Below, one piece after another: positions 15,458 through 26,156 of a DNA stretch of 64,000 nt; within the stretch, counting starts at the first letter, position 1; each line of letters begins with the position of its first letter. Location of the stretch: positions 1,302,001 to 1,366,000 of the forward strand of contig NZ_PHUE01000001.1 of assembly GCF_002813295.1 (NCBI RefSeq), read 5' to 3'. The DNA is from Flavobacterium sp. 5. Its GTDB lineage: Bacteria; Bacteroidota; Bacteroidia; Flavobacteriales; Flavobacteriaceae. The position numbers and the translations under genes are program-made. The notes beneath the pieces were generated by a model. The model saw only the letters and a program-made list of their open reading frames with translations, did no database searches and had not been told where the DNA came from.

Positions 15458-17404
15458 TTAATCTACATTATCATGTAAATATGAATTATTGGAACGCAAT
15501 TGCAAATCATTATTGCTATCTGTTCCTACTGATATTCTTGAAGTTGAATTATTAGTTTGTGAATTATTAAGTTCGATGCCAAATCTCTTATAAGCTGGCT
15601 CTCTTTCTAATTCATCTACTTTTGATACACTATCGTGAAATTTATAATTGAAATCTTTTAATTTTCTTCTTCTTTCTTCAGCTCTGAACCTTAATGTTTC
15701 TTCGATTGTCATGTCAATCGGAGAATTATTTTCTAAAGTTGGCGCCACTTCCACAATTGGCTCTGCCATTTGCTTCATTGTAATATTCATTTCAGCAGGA
15801 ATCACTTCTTCGATTTTAGCCACAGGCTTAGATTCTACAAAATCATTCTCTACTTCCATGTATTCTTCTAATGAGTATTTAATAACACCATTATCAGACA
15901 ATTCGGTTACAGGCACAAACTGAACAGGCTCTACAACTTTAATATTGCGAGTTTCATTTGTTAATTCAAACAAGAAACTATTAGTTTCTTCTTGAACATG
16001 TATAGGCTCTGATTTACTCATTGGCAAATCGAATGAGAAAGCAGTTTGCTCTTGTTTTTCTTCGAAACGAACTGGTGCTGACTGTACTTCTCTAACTGAT
16101 TCTATTACTGGGTTTGTAACAACAAAATCAATCTCTTTCATAGGAGAAACGATTTCAAAAGTCACATCCAAATTTCTAATAAATTCAGTCATTCCAATTA
16201 ATTCATCTTCATTGATAGCAGAAATTACTGGTTCAGGAATAGTAATATCTTCAACTAAATCAAAAACAACTCTATCTTCTGTAGTAGTAACAGTTGTTTC
16301 ATTATTTAAGCTGAAACCAGCAACAGTTTTTGCAGACAAATCAAAAACACCTCTTTGTTCTTCTCCAAGTGTGTGAATTATTTTCTTAGGCTCAACATTT
16401 ACGATTTCGTTTTGTTGTTCTACATTAAAACCTGTCGCAATAATAGTTACAGCAATTGAATCCCCAAGTGAATCATCTTCACCAACACCCATAATAATAT
16501 TGGCATTTGAACCTGCTTCATATTGAATATGCTCATTAATTTCGGCAATTTCATCGATAGTAATTTCATTAGTTCCAGAAACGATAAGCAACAATACATT
16601 TTTGGCTCCAGTAATTTTATTATCATTTAAAAGTGGAGAATCTAAAGCGGCAACGATACCTTCTTTAGCTCTGTTTTCACCTGATGATACAGAAGATCCC
16701 ATAATAGCGGTTCCACTATTATACAACACTGTTTTTGCATCACGTAAATCAATATTTTGAGTATAGTGATGTGTAATTACTTCAGCGATTCCTCTTGAGG
16801 CTGTCGCTAAAACTTCATCCGCTTTTGAAAATCCAGCTTTGAAACCAAGATTTCCATATACTTCTCTTAATTTATTATTATTGATAACGATTAACGAATC
16901 GACTTGCTTACGCAATTTTTCGATTCCAATAAGCGCTTGTTCTTGACGAACCTTCCCTTCAAATAAGAAAGGCAAAGTCACAATCCCAACTGTTAATATA
17001 TCTCTTTCTTTTGCCAATTGAGCAATAACTGGAGCAGCTCCTGTTCCTGTTCCACCGCCCATACCAGCAGTAATAAATACCATTTTAGTATTTACATCCA
17101 ATACTTTTTCAATATCAGCAATACTTTCTATTGCAGATTGGTGTCCTACATCTGGGTTTGCACCTGCACCTAAACCTTCGGTTAAATTTGCTCCTAACTG
17201 AATTTTATTAGGAACTCCACTATTCTCAAGCGCCTGAGAATCTGTATTACAAACGATGAAATCAACGCCTTTAATACCTTGTTTAAACATATGGTTTATA
17301 GCGTTACTACCGCCTCCACCTACTCCAATTACTTTGATTACATTTGATTGATTTTTTGGTAAATCAAATGAAATACTTCCAAATTCTGTGTTGCTTGGCA
17401 TCAT
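15458..17404 (-). CDS. ftsZ: Cell division protein FtsZ
   Basis: A 648-residue tubulin-like GTPase that forms the division ring. The GTP-binding region has VIGVGGGGSNAINHM, the tubulin signature GGGTGTGAAPVIAQLAK, and NTDSQAL. The folded part ends near residue 320; a long acidic, low-complexity extension of about 300 residues follows and ends in a conserved-looking YKRFGIEL block near the tail. Such long tails occur in Bacteroidetes FtsZ. The usual C-terminal peptide that binds FtsA/ZipA in E. coli is not recognisable. It is last in the dcw cluster, 98 bases after ftsA. Confidence 0.96.
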   Translation of the reverse strand: MMPSNTEFGSISFDLPKNQSNVIKVIGVGGGGSNAINHMFKQGIKGVDFIVCNTDSQALENSGVPNKIQLGANLTEGLGAGANPDVGHQSAIESIADIEKVLDVNTKMVFITAGMGGGTGTGAAPVIAQLAKERDILTVGIVTLPFLFEGKVRQEQALIGIEKLRKQVDSLIVINNNKLREVYGNLGFKAGFSKADEVLATASRGIAEVITHHYTQNIDLRDAKTVLYNSGTAIMGSSVSSGENRAKEGIVAALDSPLLNDNKITGAKNVLLLIVSGTNEITIDEIAEINEHIQYEAGSNANIIMGVGEDDSLGDSIAVTIIATGFNVEQQNEIVNVEPKKIIHTLGEEQRGVFDLSAKTVAGFSLNNETTVTTTEDRVVFDLVEDITIPEPVISAINEDELIGMTEFIRNLDVTFEIVSPMKEIDFVVTNPVIESVREVQSAPVRFEEKQEQTAFSFDLPMSKSEPIHVQEETNSFLFELTNETRNIKVVEPVQFVPVTELSDNGVIKYSLEEYMEVENDFVESKPVAKIEEVIPAEMNITMKQMAEPIVEVAPTLENNSPIDMTIEETLRFRAEERRRKLKDFNYKFHDSVSKVDELEREPAYKRFGIELNNSQTNNSTSRISVGTDSNNDLQLRSNNSYLHDNVD

Positions 17405-17502
17405 ATGGGGTTTTAATTTTTTATTAACTTTATCACTAACTACTCTAGGCTTGGGGCAAAAAGGAATTTTGATAATTTATTTATTCTTTTAATTCTTTAT
17501 TA

Positions 17503-18882
17503 TTATTCTGCGTTATCTAAAAATTCTTTAATCTTGTCCACATATTTATCAAAAAACGATCTTCGAATTTTATTCTCTGTTGACTCCTCTTTTACAGGTT
17601 CCACTTGAAGTACTTTTTCAGGTTGTACATATACCTCTTCTTTTATTTCAACAACTGGCTCTCTATAATAACTTACTTTCTCCGGAACTATTGTTGCCTG
17701 CATTTTTACTGCGCTTTGAGTTTTATTCTCAATACTGTTCATTACTAAACCAACTGCTGTAGCATATAACGGGCTCGAAATTTCCTCATCTGAATTTCCT
17801 GCTAAATGTTCATTTGGATAACCAATTCTTGTATCCATTCCAGTTATATATTCTACTAACTGTTTGATGTGTTTTAATTGAGCTCCACCACCTGTAAGAA
17901 CAATCCCTGCTATCAATTTTTTGCGAGGATCTTCATGTCCATAAGCTCTTACTTCTGTAAAAACTTGCTCAATGATTTCAACAACTCTTGCATTTATTAT
18001 TTTCGAAAGGTTTTTTAACGAAATCTCTTTAGGTTCTCGACCTCTTAAACCAGGAATAGAAACAATCTCGTTGTCTTTATTTTCACCCGGCCATGCAGAC
18101 CCAAATTTAACTTTCAATAATTCGGCTTGTTTTTCTATAATAGAACACCCCTCTTTTATATCATCTGTAATTACATTTCCTCCGAAAGGAATTACTGCTG
18201 TATGACGAATGATTCCATCTTTGAAAATAGCTAAATCTGTTGTTCCTCCTCCAATATCAATAAGAGCAACTCCTGCTTCTTTTTCTTCTTGACTTAATAC
18301 CGCATCGGATGAAGCTAATGGTTCTAGTGTTAAACCTGACAACTCAATACCTGAACTTTGAATACATCTTCCAACATTTCTAATAGACGATGCTTGTCCT
18401 ACAACCACATGAAAACTACTTTCTAGTCTTCCACCATACATTCCTATTGGTTCTTTTACATCTGATTGTCCATCAATTTTAAATTCTTGTGGCAATACGT
18501 GAATAATTTCTTCACCTGGTAACATAGCCAATTTATGAACCTGATTGATTAACAAATCAATATCACTTCCTCCGATAACTTCTTCCGGATTGCTTCGACT
18601 GATGTAATCACTATGTTGAATACTTCTGATATGTTGTCCAGCAATACCCACCACAACATCTTTTATTTTATAGCCTGAATTATTTTCAGCTTCAAGAATC
18701 GCTTGTTGAATCGATTGAATAGTTTGCGTAATGTTATTCACAACACCTCTTGCAACACCTAAACTTTTAGATTTACCAACACCTAAAATTTCAAGCTTCC
18801 CATACTCGTTCTTTTTGCCTATCATGGCAACAATTTTCGTCGTCCCAATATCTAGACCTACTGCAATATTCTCTTTTTCCAT
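17503..18882 (-). CDS. ftsA: Cell division protein FtsA
   Basis: A 459-residue actin-like ATPase that tethers FtsZ to the membrane. Actin-fold motifs are AVGLDIGTTKIVAMIG at the N-terminus, ALIDIGGGTTDLAIF in the centre and IVLTGGGAQLKHI near residue 335. The C-terminus (RSFFDKYVDKIKEFLDNAE) is amphipathic and fits the membrane-targeting helix. It lies between ftsQ (six-base gap) and ftsZ, the standard order. Confidence 0.96.
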   Translation of the reverse strand: MEKENIAVGLDIGTTKIVAMIGKKNEYGKLEILGVGKSKSLGVARGVVNNITQTIQSIQQAILEAENNSGYKIKDVVVGIAGQHIRSIQHSDYISRSNPEEVIGGSDIDLLINQVHKLAMLPGEEIIHVLPQEFKIDGQSDVKEPIGMYGGRLESSFHVVVGQASSIRNVGRCIQSSGIELSGLTLEPLASSDAVLSQEEKEAGVALIDIGGGTTDLAIFKDGIIRHTAVIPFGGNVITDDIKEGCSIIEKQAELLKVKFGSAWPGENKDNEIVSIPGLRGREPKEISLKNLSKIINARVVEIIEQVFTEVRAYGHEDPRKKLIAGIVLTGGGAQLKHIKQLVEYITGMDTRIGYPNEHLAGNSDEEISSPLYATAVGLVMNSIENKTQSAVKMQATIVPEKVSYYREPVVEIKEEVYVQPEKVLQVEPVKEESTENKIRRSFFDKYVDKIKEFLDNAE

Positions 18883-18888
18883 TTTCTA

Positions 18889-19611
18889 TTATTTTGTGCA
18901 AACTACTTGTTCCGTAAATCTGAGATCTATTATTCTATATTTATCCAAAGAACTATCTAAACTCACCTTTTGAAAAAAAGCCTTATAGTTTTTAAATTTT
19001 CGTTCCATGTTTATCAAACTTCCAAAATCAATTTGATAATTATAATTTCTATTCTGCATTAATACGCTACCATTAGGCATAATTTGTATCCCAATGATGT
19101 TTTTTCGCAAAAACGCATCATCATAAATTATTTTAAATAATTTAAATAAATCTTTGTTTTTTTTCTTGTTTATCTCCCCAGATACAAGAGGAACTCGAGC
19201 CGTAAAATTAGCTGATAAAGGCATGGTATTTCCCTCACTGTCAACATAGAAAGAACCCTCATCATTAAAGACCCTGGCAATAGGTGTCTTTTGTTTTACA
19301 ACTGCTTTTAGAACACCATCGATACTTACATATACATCTGCTTTCTCGATCATTTCTTGAGCATTTAATACTTGCTCCAATTTATTCAAATCTAGCCTAT
19401 CTTTTCTTATAGTTGAGAGGTTCGTATTATTTTCTATCAACAATTTATTAACCGTTTCATTTTTTAAAAAAAGAGAGTTTTCACCTACAAAAACAACTTC
19501 TGCTTTTATCAATTTTCTTTTAGAATTTCTTTTTGATGTAAACGAAAAAAGAAAAATCACCAAGAAAAACATTAGCACTAATCTTATATTATTCCAATTA
19601 AAGACTTTCAT
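18889..19611 (-). CDS. ftsQ: Cell division protein FtsQ
   Basis: A 240-residue divisome protein with a short cytoplasmic N-terminus, one membrane helix (about 10-24, LVLMFFLVIFLFSF) and a periplasmic domain with a POTRA-like segment (LDLNKLEQVLNAQEMIEKADV, VKQKTPIARVF). Sequence similarity to E. coli FtsQ is low, so position between murC and ftsA supports the call. Its start overlaps the end of murC by 14 bases. Confidence 0.9.
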   Translation of the reverse strand: MKVFNWNNIRLVLMFFLVIFLFSFTSKRNSKRKLIKAEVVFVGENSLFLKNETVNKLLIENNTNLSTIRKDRLDLNKLEQVLNAQEMIEKADVYVSIDGVLKAVVKQKTPIARVFNDEGSFYVDSEGNTMPLSANFTARVPLVSGEINKKKNKDLFKLFKIIYDDAFLRKNIIGIQIMPNGSVLMQNRNYNYQIDFGSLINMERKFKNYKAFFQKVSLDSSLDKYRIIDLRFTEQVVCTK

Positions 19612-20947
19612 ATAACGCTTTTTTAATTGAAGGAACCATTTCTCCTAAATCACCTGCTCCAATTGTAACAATCACTGTAGCGTCATTAGCTACAATTTCA
19701 GAAATTAATTCTTCCTTACTTACAATTTTTTTGTGATCATTCGTCATTTTATCCATAAGCCACTGTGAATTAATCCCTTCCATTGGCAATTCACGAGCCG
19801 GATAAATTTCCATCAAAAATACTTCATCAAAAGCAGATAAACTTCTAGCAAAATTATCAGCAAAATCTCTGGTTCTACTAAATAAATGTGGCTGAAAAAC
19901 AGCTAATACTTTTTGACCTGGATACAATTCACGAACTGCTTGATGAACTGCATTTATTTCGGTAGGATGATGTGCATAATCATCAATATAAACTAAATTA
20001 TCTTCTTTAATTTGATATGAAAAACGTCTCCTAATACCTTTAAATGAACCTAAGGCTTTGGCAATAACATCGGTCGGGGTGCCATATGTTACTGCCATAG
20101 CCAATGCCATTAAAGCGTTCATCAAATTATGTTTCCCTGGTAATCCAAAACGCAAATTTTTAATAAGCTCGTTTGGGGTTTTAACATCGAAAACATAACT
20201 ACTATTTTCTATTCTTATGTTGTGGGCACGAAAAACAGCCTCATCATTAACTGCGCAAATAACACCTTCAATCGGTAATTCGTTGGTTATAAAAAGCTTG
20301 CTTTTATCTTCAACTTTATTTGCAAATTCTACAAATGAAGCTTCAATCGCATCACTTGTACCGTAAATATCCAAATGATCCGCATCCATAGAAGTAACAC
20401 AAGCAATATTTGGATGTAAATGCAAGAAAGAACGATCGAACTCATCTGCTTCTACAACGGTAACCGTTTTACCATTTCCAATTAAATTAGAATCATAATT
20501 CTCAACAATTCCACCTATAAAAGCCGTAACATCGGCTCCGCTTTCATATAAAATATGTCCCAAAATACTAGAAGTAGTAGTCTTGCCATGTGTTCCTGCT
20601 ACCGCAAAACAAAAAGTATCTTTTGTAATAATTCCTAAAACTTCAGCTCTTTTTTTAACTTGATAATCTCGCTCTAAAAAGTAATTCCATTCAGAATGCT
20701 TAACTGGAACTGCAGGCGTAATAATAACCAATGTATTCTCAGAATAGTAATCACTTGGAATCAAGCTAATATTATCCTCAAAATGAATATCAATCCCACT
20801 TTCAATCAATTCATTGGTAAGTATAGAAGGCGTTTTATCATAACCTGAAACTTGTTTACCTATGGCTTTAAAATAACGAGCCAAAGCACTCATTCCGATG
20901 CCTCCGATTCCTATGAAATAGACATTTTGTATTTGATTTAAATTCAT
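19598..20947 (-). CDS. murC: UDP-N-acetylmuramate--L-alanine ligase
   Basis: A 449-residue Mur ligase that adds L-alanine to UDP-MurNAc in the cytoplasm. The N-terminal Rossmann motif is FIGIGGIGMSALARYF, the ATP loop is AGTHGKTTTSSILGHIL, and the ligand region includes DEFDRSFL and YIDDYAHHPTEI. Length is typical. It overlaps ftsQ and follows murG by about 65 bases. Confidence 0.96.
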   Translation of the reverse strand: MNLNQIQNVYFIGIGGIGMSALARYFKAIGKQVSGYDKTPSILTNELIESGIDIHFEDNISLIPSDYYSENTLVIITPAVPVKHSEWNYFLERDYQVKKRAEVLGIITKDTFCFAVAGTHGKTTTSSILGHILYESGADVTAFIGGIVENYDSNLIGNGKTVTVVEADEFDRSFLHLHPNIACVTSMDADHLDIYGTSDAIEASFVEFANKVEDKSKLFITNELPIEGVICAVNDEAVFRAHNIRIENSSYVFDVKTPNELIKNLRFGLPGKHNLMNALMALAMAVTYGTPTDVIAKALGSFKGIRRRFSYQIKEDNLVYIDDYAHHPTEINAVHQAVRELYPGQKVLAVFQPHLFSRTRDFADNFARSLSAFDEVFLMEIYPARELPMEGINSQWLMDKMTNDHKKIVSKEELISEIVANDATVIVTIGAGDLGEMVPSIKKALYESL

Positions 20948-21012
20948 TTTATTTTATATTTTAATATCTTATCCTTCTTACATCCAATAGAATTATCAAA
21001 TGATTGATTTCT

Positions 21013-22101
21013 TTATTTAATCAACTTGACAATCTCGTCTACAATTTGAACTGTTGCATTAGGTTTTGCCAACAATTTAATATTTTGACTCAACTGATCT
21101 TGTTTCCCTTGGTCCTTAATCAAAGACTCAAAGACCAAACTAAAATCATCATCCAGTTGCGATTCTTTCAGTAAAATTGCTCCTTTTTTATTAACAATAG
21201 CCTGAGCATTTTTAGTTTGATGATCTTCGGCAACATTAGGCGATGGAATAAAAATTACTGGTTTTCCAACTATACACAACTCCGAAACTGAAGATGCTCC
21301 AGCACGAGAAATCACAACATCGGCAGCCGCATAAACCAAATCCATTCTTTCAATAAAAGCAACTACCTGAACATTATATTTATTATATTTTTTATAATCT
21401 TCTAAATAAAATTTTCCGCATTGCCAAATAACCTGAACATTTAAAGAAAGTAATTTATCTAACTCTTTTTCGATTAATTGATTGATTCGTCTGGCGCCTA
21501 AACTTCCACCAAGAATCAATACTGTTTTTTTATTTCTATCTAATTTAAAATGCGTGATAGCTTCTTCTCTTTTAGAATCAATATCTAATAAATCCTGACG
21601 AACAGGATTTCCAGTCAAAATTATCTTATCCTGAGGAAAAAATCTTTCCAATTGTTCATAAGCCACACAAATACTATTTGCCTTTTTGCTTAATAATTTA
21701 TTAGTAATGCCTGGATATGAATTTTGCTCCTGAATAACAGTTGGAATATTCATACTATTAGCTATTTTTAGCAATGGCCCACTAGCAAATCCACCAGTTC
21801 CAATAACGACATCGGGATTAAATTGTTTAATTATATTTCTAGATTTCAATAAACTATCTATCAATTTAAAAGGAAACATTGCATTTTGAATCGTCAATTT
21901 TCTTTGCAAACCAGCTATCCAAAGTCCTTTAATTTCGTATCCTGCTTGAGGTACTTTTTGCATTTCCATTTTGTCTTTGGCACCAACAAACAAAATTTCA
22001 GCATCTGGAAAACGAGATTTTAACTCGTTTGCAATTGCTATAGCTGGATAAATATGTCCACCTGTACCACCTCCACTTAAGATAAACTTATGCTTTGCCA
22101 T
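21013..22101 (-). CDS. murG: UDP-GlcNAc:lipid I GlcNAc transferase MurG
   Basis: A 362-residue peripheral membrane glycosyltransferase (GT28) that converts lipid I to lipid II. Glycine loops [19 protein letters not shown] and [11 protein letters not shown], and the acceptor region [25 protein letters not shown] are visible. It sits between ftsW and murC, the usual order in this cluster. Confidence 0.96.
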   Translation of the reverse strand: MAKHKFILSGGGTGGHIYPAIAIANELKSRFPDAEILFVGAKDKMEMQKVPQAGYEIKGLWIAGLQRKLTIQNAMFPFKLIDSLLKSRNIIKQFNPDVVIGTGGFASGPLLKIANSMNIPTVIQEQNSYPGITNKLLSKKANSICVAYEQLERFFPQDKIILTGNPVRQDLLDIDSKREEAITHFKLDRNKKTVLILGGSLGARRINQLIEKELDKLLSLNVQVIWQCGKFYLEDYKKYNKYNVQVVAFIERMDLVYAAADVVISRAGASSVSELCIVGKPVIFIPSPNVAEDHQTKNAQAIVNKKGAILLKESQLDDDFSLVFESLIKDQGKQDQLSQNIKLLAKPNATVQIVDEIVKLIK

Positions 22102-22173
22102 TTTTAAAAATTTCTAAATTGCTTATTTAATGCTAAATTGTAACAAACTACATTATATCCTAATGAACCCAAA

Positions 22174-23508
22174 TTATTTTAACACCGCATTCATTGGGTT
22201 AGTTGAATTATCCGTTATTGAATAATCGTTGGTATCAAAATTGTCATTTGCATTTTTAAAATCTGCCTTTTCTACATTACCCTCTTCAAAGTCAGCAGCT
22301 ATCTCTCGGTCTATAAGTTTTTGAAGTATTTCTTCTCTTTTTTCTTTTTCTAATTTTTCCTGAGCGATCTCCTCTTCTTTTTTGGTCACACTTAAAATAA
22401 TTCCGAGTCCAAAACAAGTCATCCAAATAGAACTACCTCCACTACTTATCAAAGGTAAAGTTTGCCCAGTTACAGGTAATAATTCGACAGCCACTGCCAT
22501 ATTAATCATAGCCTGAAAAATCATTGGAAATCCTAAACCAATTACTACCAATTTCCCAAAGAGGGTATTTGCTTTATGAGAGGCAATTACAAATCGGAAT
22601 AGCAAAAGCAAGTACAAAACCAATACTCCCAACCCTCCTACTAGCCCGTATTCTTCAACAATAATAGCGTAAATAAAATCCGAAGAAGATTGTGGTAAGA
22701 AGTTTTTCTGAACACTCTTACCGGGACCTAAACCATATATCTGTCCAGATGCAATCGCAATTTTAGCTTTTTCAATTTGATAATCATCTTCATCTGGTTT
22801 ATCTTGTGTAAAACTCTCTATTCGACTCCCCCATGTTCCAACTCTACTAAAAAATTTTGATTGAGGAAAAGCTTTACCAATTAAGACAAAGAAAGTTAAC
22901 AATAACACTGCTAATCCTATAATTGAAAATATATATTTTATAGGATACCTACCAATAAACACAAGCATAATTACCATCGAAAAAATCAATGCTGTCGTTG
23001 AAAAGTTTCCAGGCAAAATAAAACCTAACGTTATAAAAACTGGAGCCCAAAGCTCAATAAACGAAGATTTGAACGTAATAGGCTCTTGTCTAGTTTTAGA
23101 CAGATAACGAGCAACAAAAATGAATAAAATAATAGCTGCTAAAGTAGATGTTTGAAAAGACAATCCAATAAAAGGAATTTGAATCCATCTACTGGCATTG
23201 GCTCCACCAATTACGGTACCCTTGACCAAAGTAATAAATAACAAGACCCAAACTAAAGGCAATCCAGCTTTAGAAATGGCTCTAAAATAATGATACGGTA
23301 TATTATGTACCCAATAAATGATCAAAAAACCAATACAAATATGAGCAAAATGTTTCACCAAATACCCTAAAGTATTCCCTGTACCATGACCTAAATAAGC
23401 CAAATTACTACTGGCACTAAAAACAGGCATAAAAGAAAACAGAGCCAATAAGGCCACAAATGACCAAATAACTTTATCTCCTTTTAACTTGTCAATTAGA
23501 TCTTTCAT
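22174..23508 (-). CDS. ftsW: Lipid II polymerase / division protein FtsW
   Basis: A 444-residue SEDS-family membrane glycosyltransferase with about ten membrane helices. Family motifs include GGANASRWIQIP, GLGPGKSVQKNFLPQSSSDFIYAIIVEEYGLVGG and PVTGQTLPLISSGGSS. The C-terminal 60 residues are charged and cytoplasmic, with an EKLEKEKREE coiled-coil stretch. FtsW works with FtsI to build septal peptidoglycan. The dcw position supports FtsW over RodA. Confidence 0.94.
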   Translation of the reverse strand: MKDLIDKLKGDKVIWSFVALLALFSFMPVFSASSNLAYLGHGTGNTLGYLVKHFAHICIGFLIIYWVHNIPYHYFRAISKAGLPLVWVLLFITLVKGTVIGGANASRWIQIPFIGLSFQTSTLAAIILFIFVARYLSKTRQEPITFKSSFIELWAPVFITLGFILPGNFSTTALIFSMVIMLVFIGRYPIKYIFSIIGLAVLLLTFFVLIGKAFPQSKFFSRVGTWGSRIESFTQDKPDEDDYQIEKAKIAIASGQIYGLGPGKSVQKNFLPQSSSDFIYAIIVEEYGLVGGLGVLVLYLLLLFRFVIASHKANTLFGKLVVIGLGFPMIFQAMINMAVAVELLPVTGQTLPLISSGGSSIWMTCFGLGIILSVTKKEEEIAQEKLEKEKREEILQKLIDREIAADFEEGNVEKADFKNANDNFDTNDYSITDNSTNPMNAVLK

Positions 23509-23585
23509 TACAATTTTATTTCAAGATTTATTTTGTTTAAGATTTAAAATTTAGCAATATTAACTCCTAAACTTTTAAACATATT

Positions 23586-24917
23586 TTATAGATTTTTTAC
23601 AGCTTGTTTGAATTGTCTTCCTCTATCTTCATAACTTTCAAACAAATCAAAACTCGCACACGCTGGTGACAATAAAACAGTATCTCCTTTTTCAGATAAA
23701 CGTTGTGCCATTCTAACAGCTTCGCTCATACTATTCACTTCAACCATAATATCAACTACATTACCAAATGCATCAATAATTTTTTTATTATCAACACCCA
23801 AACAAATAATAGCCTTTACTTTTTCACGAACAAGTGACATTAGTTCATGGTAATCATTCCCTTTATCAACACCTCCTACAATCCAAACAGTAGGTGTGTT
23901 CATACTTTCTAGAGCATAAAAAACAGAATTCACATTGGTAGCTTTAGAGTCATTTATATACTGTACATTTTGTATTTTCAGTACTTTTTCTAAACGATGC
24001 TCAACACCTTGAAAATTAGACAAGCTTTCACGAATAGTAGCATTTCTAATTTTCAAAATATTCGCTACCGAAGTTGCTGCCATAGCATTTTTCAAATTAT
24101 GTTTTCCTTCTAATGAAATGTACTCTGTGTCCATTGTAAACTCTTCTTGATTGATCTTAACTTCCATTTTGTTGTTTTTTAAATAAGCTCCCTCGCTGTA
24201 CTCATCGGTTAACGAAAAAGGAATTAATCTGGCTTTTATTTTATTATTTTTTAACCACTCTAAAATGGCTTCATCACCTGCATCATAAATAAGGAAATCC
24301 TCCTCTGTTTGATTCATTGTAATTCTGAACTTCGAATCTATATAATTTTGATATTTGTAATCGTAACGATCCAAATGATCTGGGCTTATATTTGTTATAA
24401 TGGCAACATGCGGTTTAAAACTCACAATTCCATCCAATTGAAAACTGCTCAACTCTATAACATAGAAGTCATAATTATTATCTGCAACCTGCCAAGCAAA
24501 ACTTTTACCAACATTTCCAGCTAAACCGACATTCAAGCCTGCTGCTTTCAACACATGATACGTTAACATTGTAGTGGTCGTTTTTCCGTTACTTCCAGTT
24601 ATTCCAACCGTAACTGCATTTGTAAAAGGTGCTGCGAATTCAATTTCAGAGATCACCGAAACACCTTTATTTTTTAACTGCTTTACGATAGGCGATTTAT
24701 CTGGAATACCTGGGCTCTTCATTACTACGTCAGCATTCAGAATTAATTCTTCAGTATGCTTTTCTTCTTCCCAAGCGATGTCATTTATAATCAAGACCTC
24801 TTTATAACTATCTTTTATCTTTCCAAAATCGGAAACAAAAACATCATAACCTTGTTTCTTTCCAAGGATAGCAGTGCCAACACCACTTTCTCCTCCACCT
24901 AATATCACTAGCCTCAT
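23586..24917 (-). CDS. murD: UDP-N-acetylmuramoyl-L-alanine--D-glutamate ligase
   Basis: A 443-residue Mur ligase that adds D-glutamate. The N-terminal Rossmann loop is VILGGGESGVGTAILG, the ATP loop is GITGSNGKTTTTMLTYHVL, and the downstream motifs NISPDHLDRY, GKHNLKNAMAA and YINDSKATN match MurD. The C-terminus has LLSPACASFDLFESYEDRGRQF, a MurD hallmark. It lies three bases after mraY. Confidence 0.97.
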   Translation of the reverse strand: MRLVILGGGESGVGTAILGKKQGYDVFVSDFGKIKDSYKEVLIINDIAWEEEKHTEELILNADVVMKSPGIPDKSPIVKQLKNKGVSVISEIEFAAPFTNAVTVGITGSNGKTTTTMLTYHVLKAAGLNVGLAGNVGKSFAWQVADNNYDFYVIELSSFQLDGIVSFKPHVAIITNISPDHLDRYDYKYQNYIDSKFRITMNQTEEDFLIYDAGDEAILEWLKNNKIKARLIPFSLTDEYSEGAYLKNNKMEVKINQEEFTMDTEYISLEGKHNLKNAMAATSVANILKIRNATIRESLSNFQGVEHRLEKVLKIQNVQYINDSKATNVNSVFYALESMNTPTVWIVGGVDKGNDYHELMSLVREKVKAIICLGVDNKKIIDAFGNVVDIMVEVNSMSEAVRMAQRLSEKGDTVLLSPACASFDLFESYEDRGRQFKQAVKNL

Positions 24918-24920
24918 ATA

Positions 24921-26150
24921 TTATCTCAATTTCAAGGTTACAATTGACAAAATGGCTAGCATAATTGCAACTACCCAAAATCTCGTGACAATCTTACTTT
25001 CATGATATCCTTTCTTTTGATAGTGATGATGTAAAGGGGACATTAGAAAAATCCTTCGGCCTTCTCCAAAACGTTTTTTAGTATATTTAAAATAACTTAC
25101 CTGCAAAACAACAGAGAAGTTTTCGACCAAAAAGATTCCACACAATAAAGGGATAAGCATTTCCTTTCGAACAGCTATAGCAAGTACAGCAATAATACCG
25201 CCGATAGTTAAACTCCCTGTATCACCCATAAAAACAGAAGCTGGATAGGAGTTATACCATAGAAAACCTATCAATGCTCCAAGAAACGAAGCTATAAAGA
25301 CGGTCATTTCCCCCGAATTAGGTATATACATTATATTCAAATAATTAGAGAAAATAATATTACCTGAAACGAAAGTAAAAATCGCTAATGCAAAGACAGA
25401 CACCGCAGATGTTCCTGCTGCCAAACCATCAATTCCATCAGTTAAATTAGCACCATTTGAGACTGCTGTAATAATAAAAATCACTACAGGAATAAAAATC
25501 AACCAAGCCCATTTTTGATATCCTTCCCCTGTCCACGCTAAAACTTCGGCATAATCAAATTCGTTATTTTTGAAAAAAGGAATTGTTGTAGCTGTAGATT
25601 TCTCTTCAAGTGAAGCTTGATTAATTACTGTTTCAGTAGTTGATTTAAAAATATCACTTTTTCCAGTATCCGTTCTAACTGTAACTGCTGGGCTAAAATA
25701 AAGCACAGAACCAACTATCAATCCTAAACCAACCTGACCAAAAACTTTAAAAATACCTTTAAGACCTTGTTTATCTTTCTTGAATATTTTAATGTAATCA
25801 TCTATAAAACCAATAGTCCCCATCCATAAGGTCGTAACAATCAATAAAACAATGTAGATGTTATGTAATTTTGCAAATAGCATTACAGGAACCAGAGTTG
25901 CAAATATGATAATAATACCACCCATAGTAGGTGTTCCTGCTTTTTCATTTTGACCAGCCAATCCAAGTTCACGAACAGTTTCACCAACTTGTTGTCTACT
26001 TAAAAAACCAATAATACGCTTTCCATAAATAGTTGACAATAATAATGATAACAACAATGCTAAAGAAGATCTAAAAGTGATGTATTGAAAAACCCCTGTC
26101 CCAGGAACATCCATTACTTTGTCTAAATATTGAAATAAATAGTATAGCAT
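24921..26150 (-). CDS. mraY: Phospho-N-acetylmuramoyl-pentapeptide transferase
   Basis: A 409-residue multi-pass enzyme that forms lipid I on undecaprenyl phosphate. Motifs [55 protein letters not shown] and [23 protein letters not shown] are all present. An insertion of roughly 60 residues after the third helix is typical of Bacteroidetes MraY and faces the membrane surface. It follows murE by six bases. Confidence 0.97.
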   Translation of the reverse strand: MLYYLFQYLDKVMDVPGTGVFQYITFRSSLALLLSLLLSTIYGKRIIGFLSRQQVGETVRELGLAGQNEKAGTPTMGGIIIIFATLVPVMLFAKLHNIYIVLLIVTTLWMGTIGFIDDYIKIFKKDKQGLKGIFKVFGQVGLGLIVGSVLYFSPAVTVRTDTGKSDIFKSTTETVINQASLEEKSTATTIPFFKNNEFDYAEVLAWTGEGYQKWAWLIFIPVVIFIITAVSNGANLTDGIDGLAAGTSAVSVFALAIFTFVSGNIIFSNYLNIMYIPNSGEMTVFIASFLGALIGFLWYNSYPASVFMGDTGSLTIGGIIAVLAIAVRKEMLIPLLCGIFLVENFSVVLQVSYFKYTKKRFGEGRRIFLMSPLHHHYQKKGYHESKIVTRFWVVAIMLAILSIVTLKLR

Positions 26151-26156
26151 ATTATT

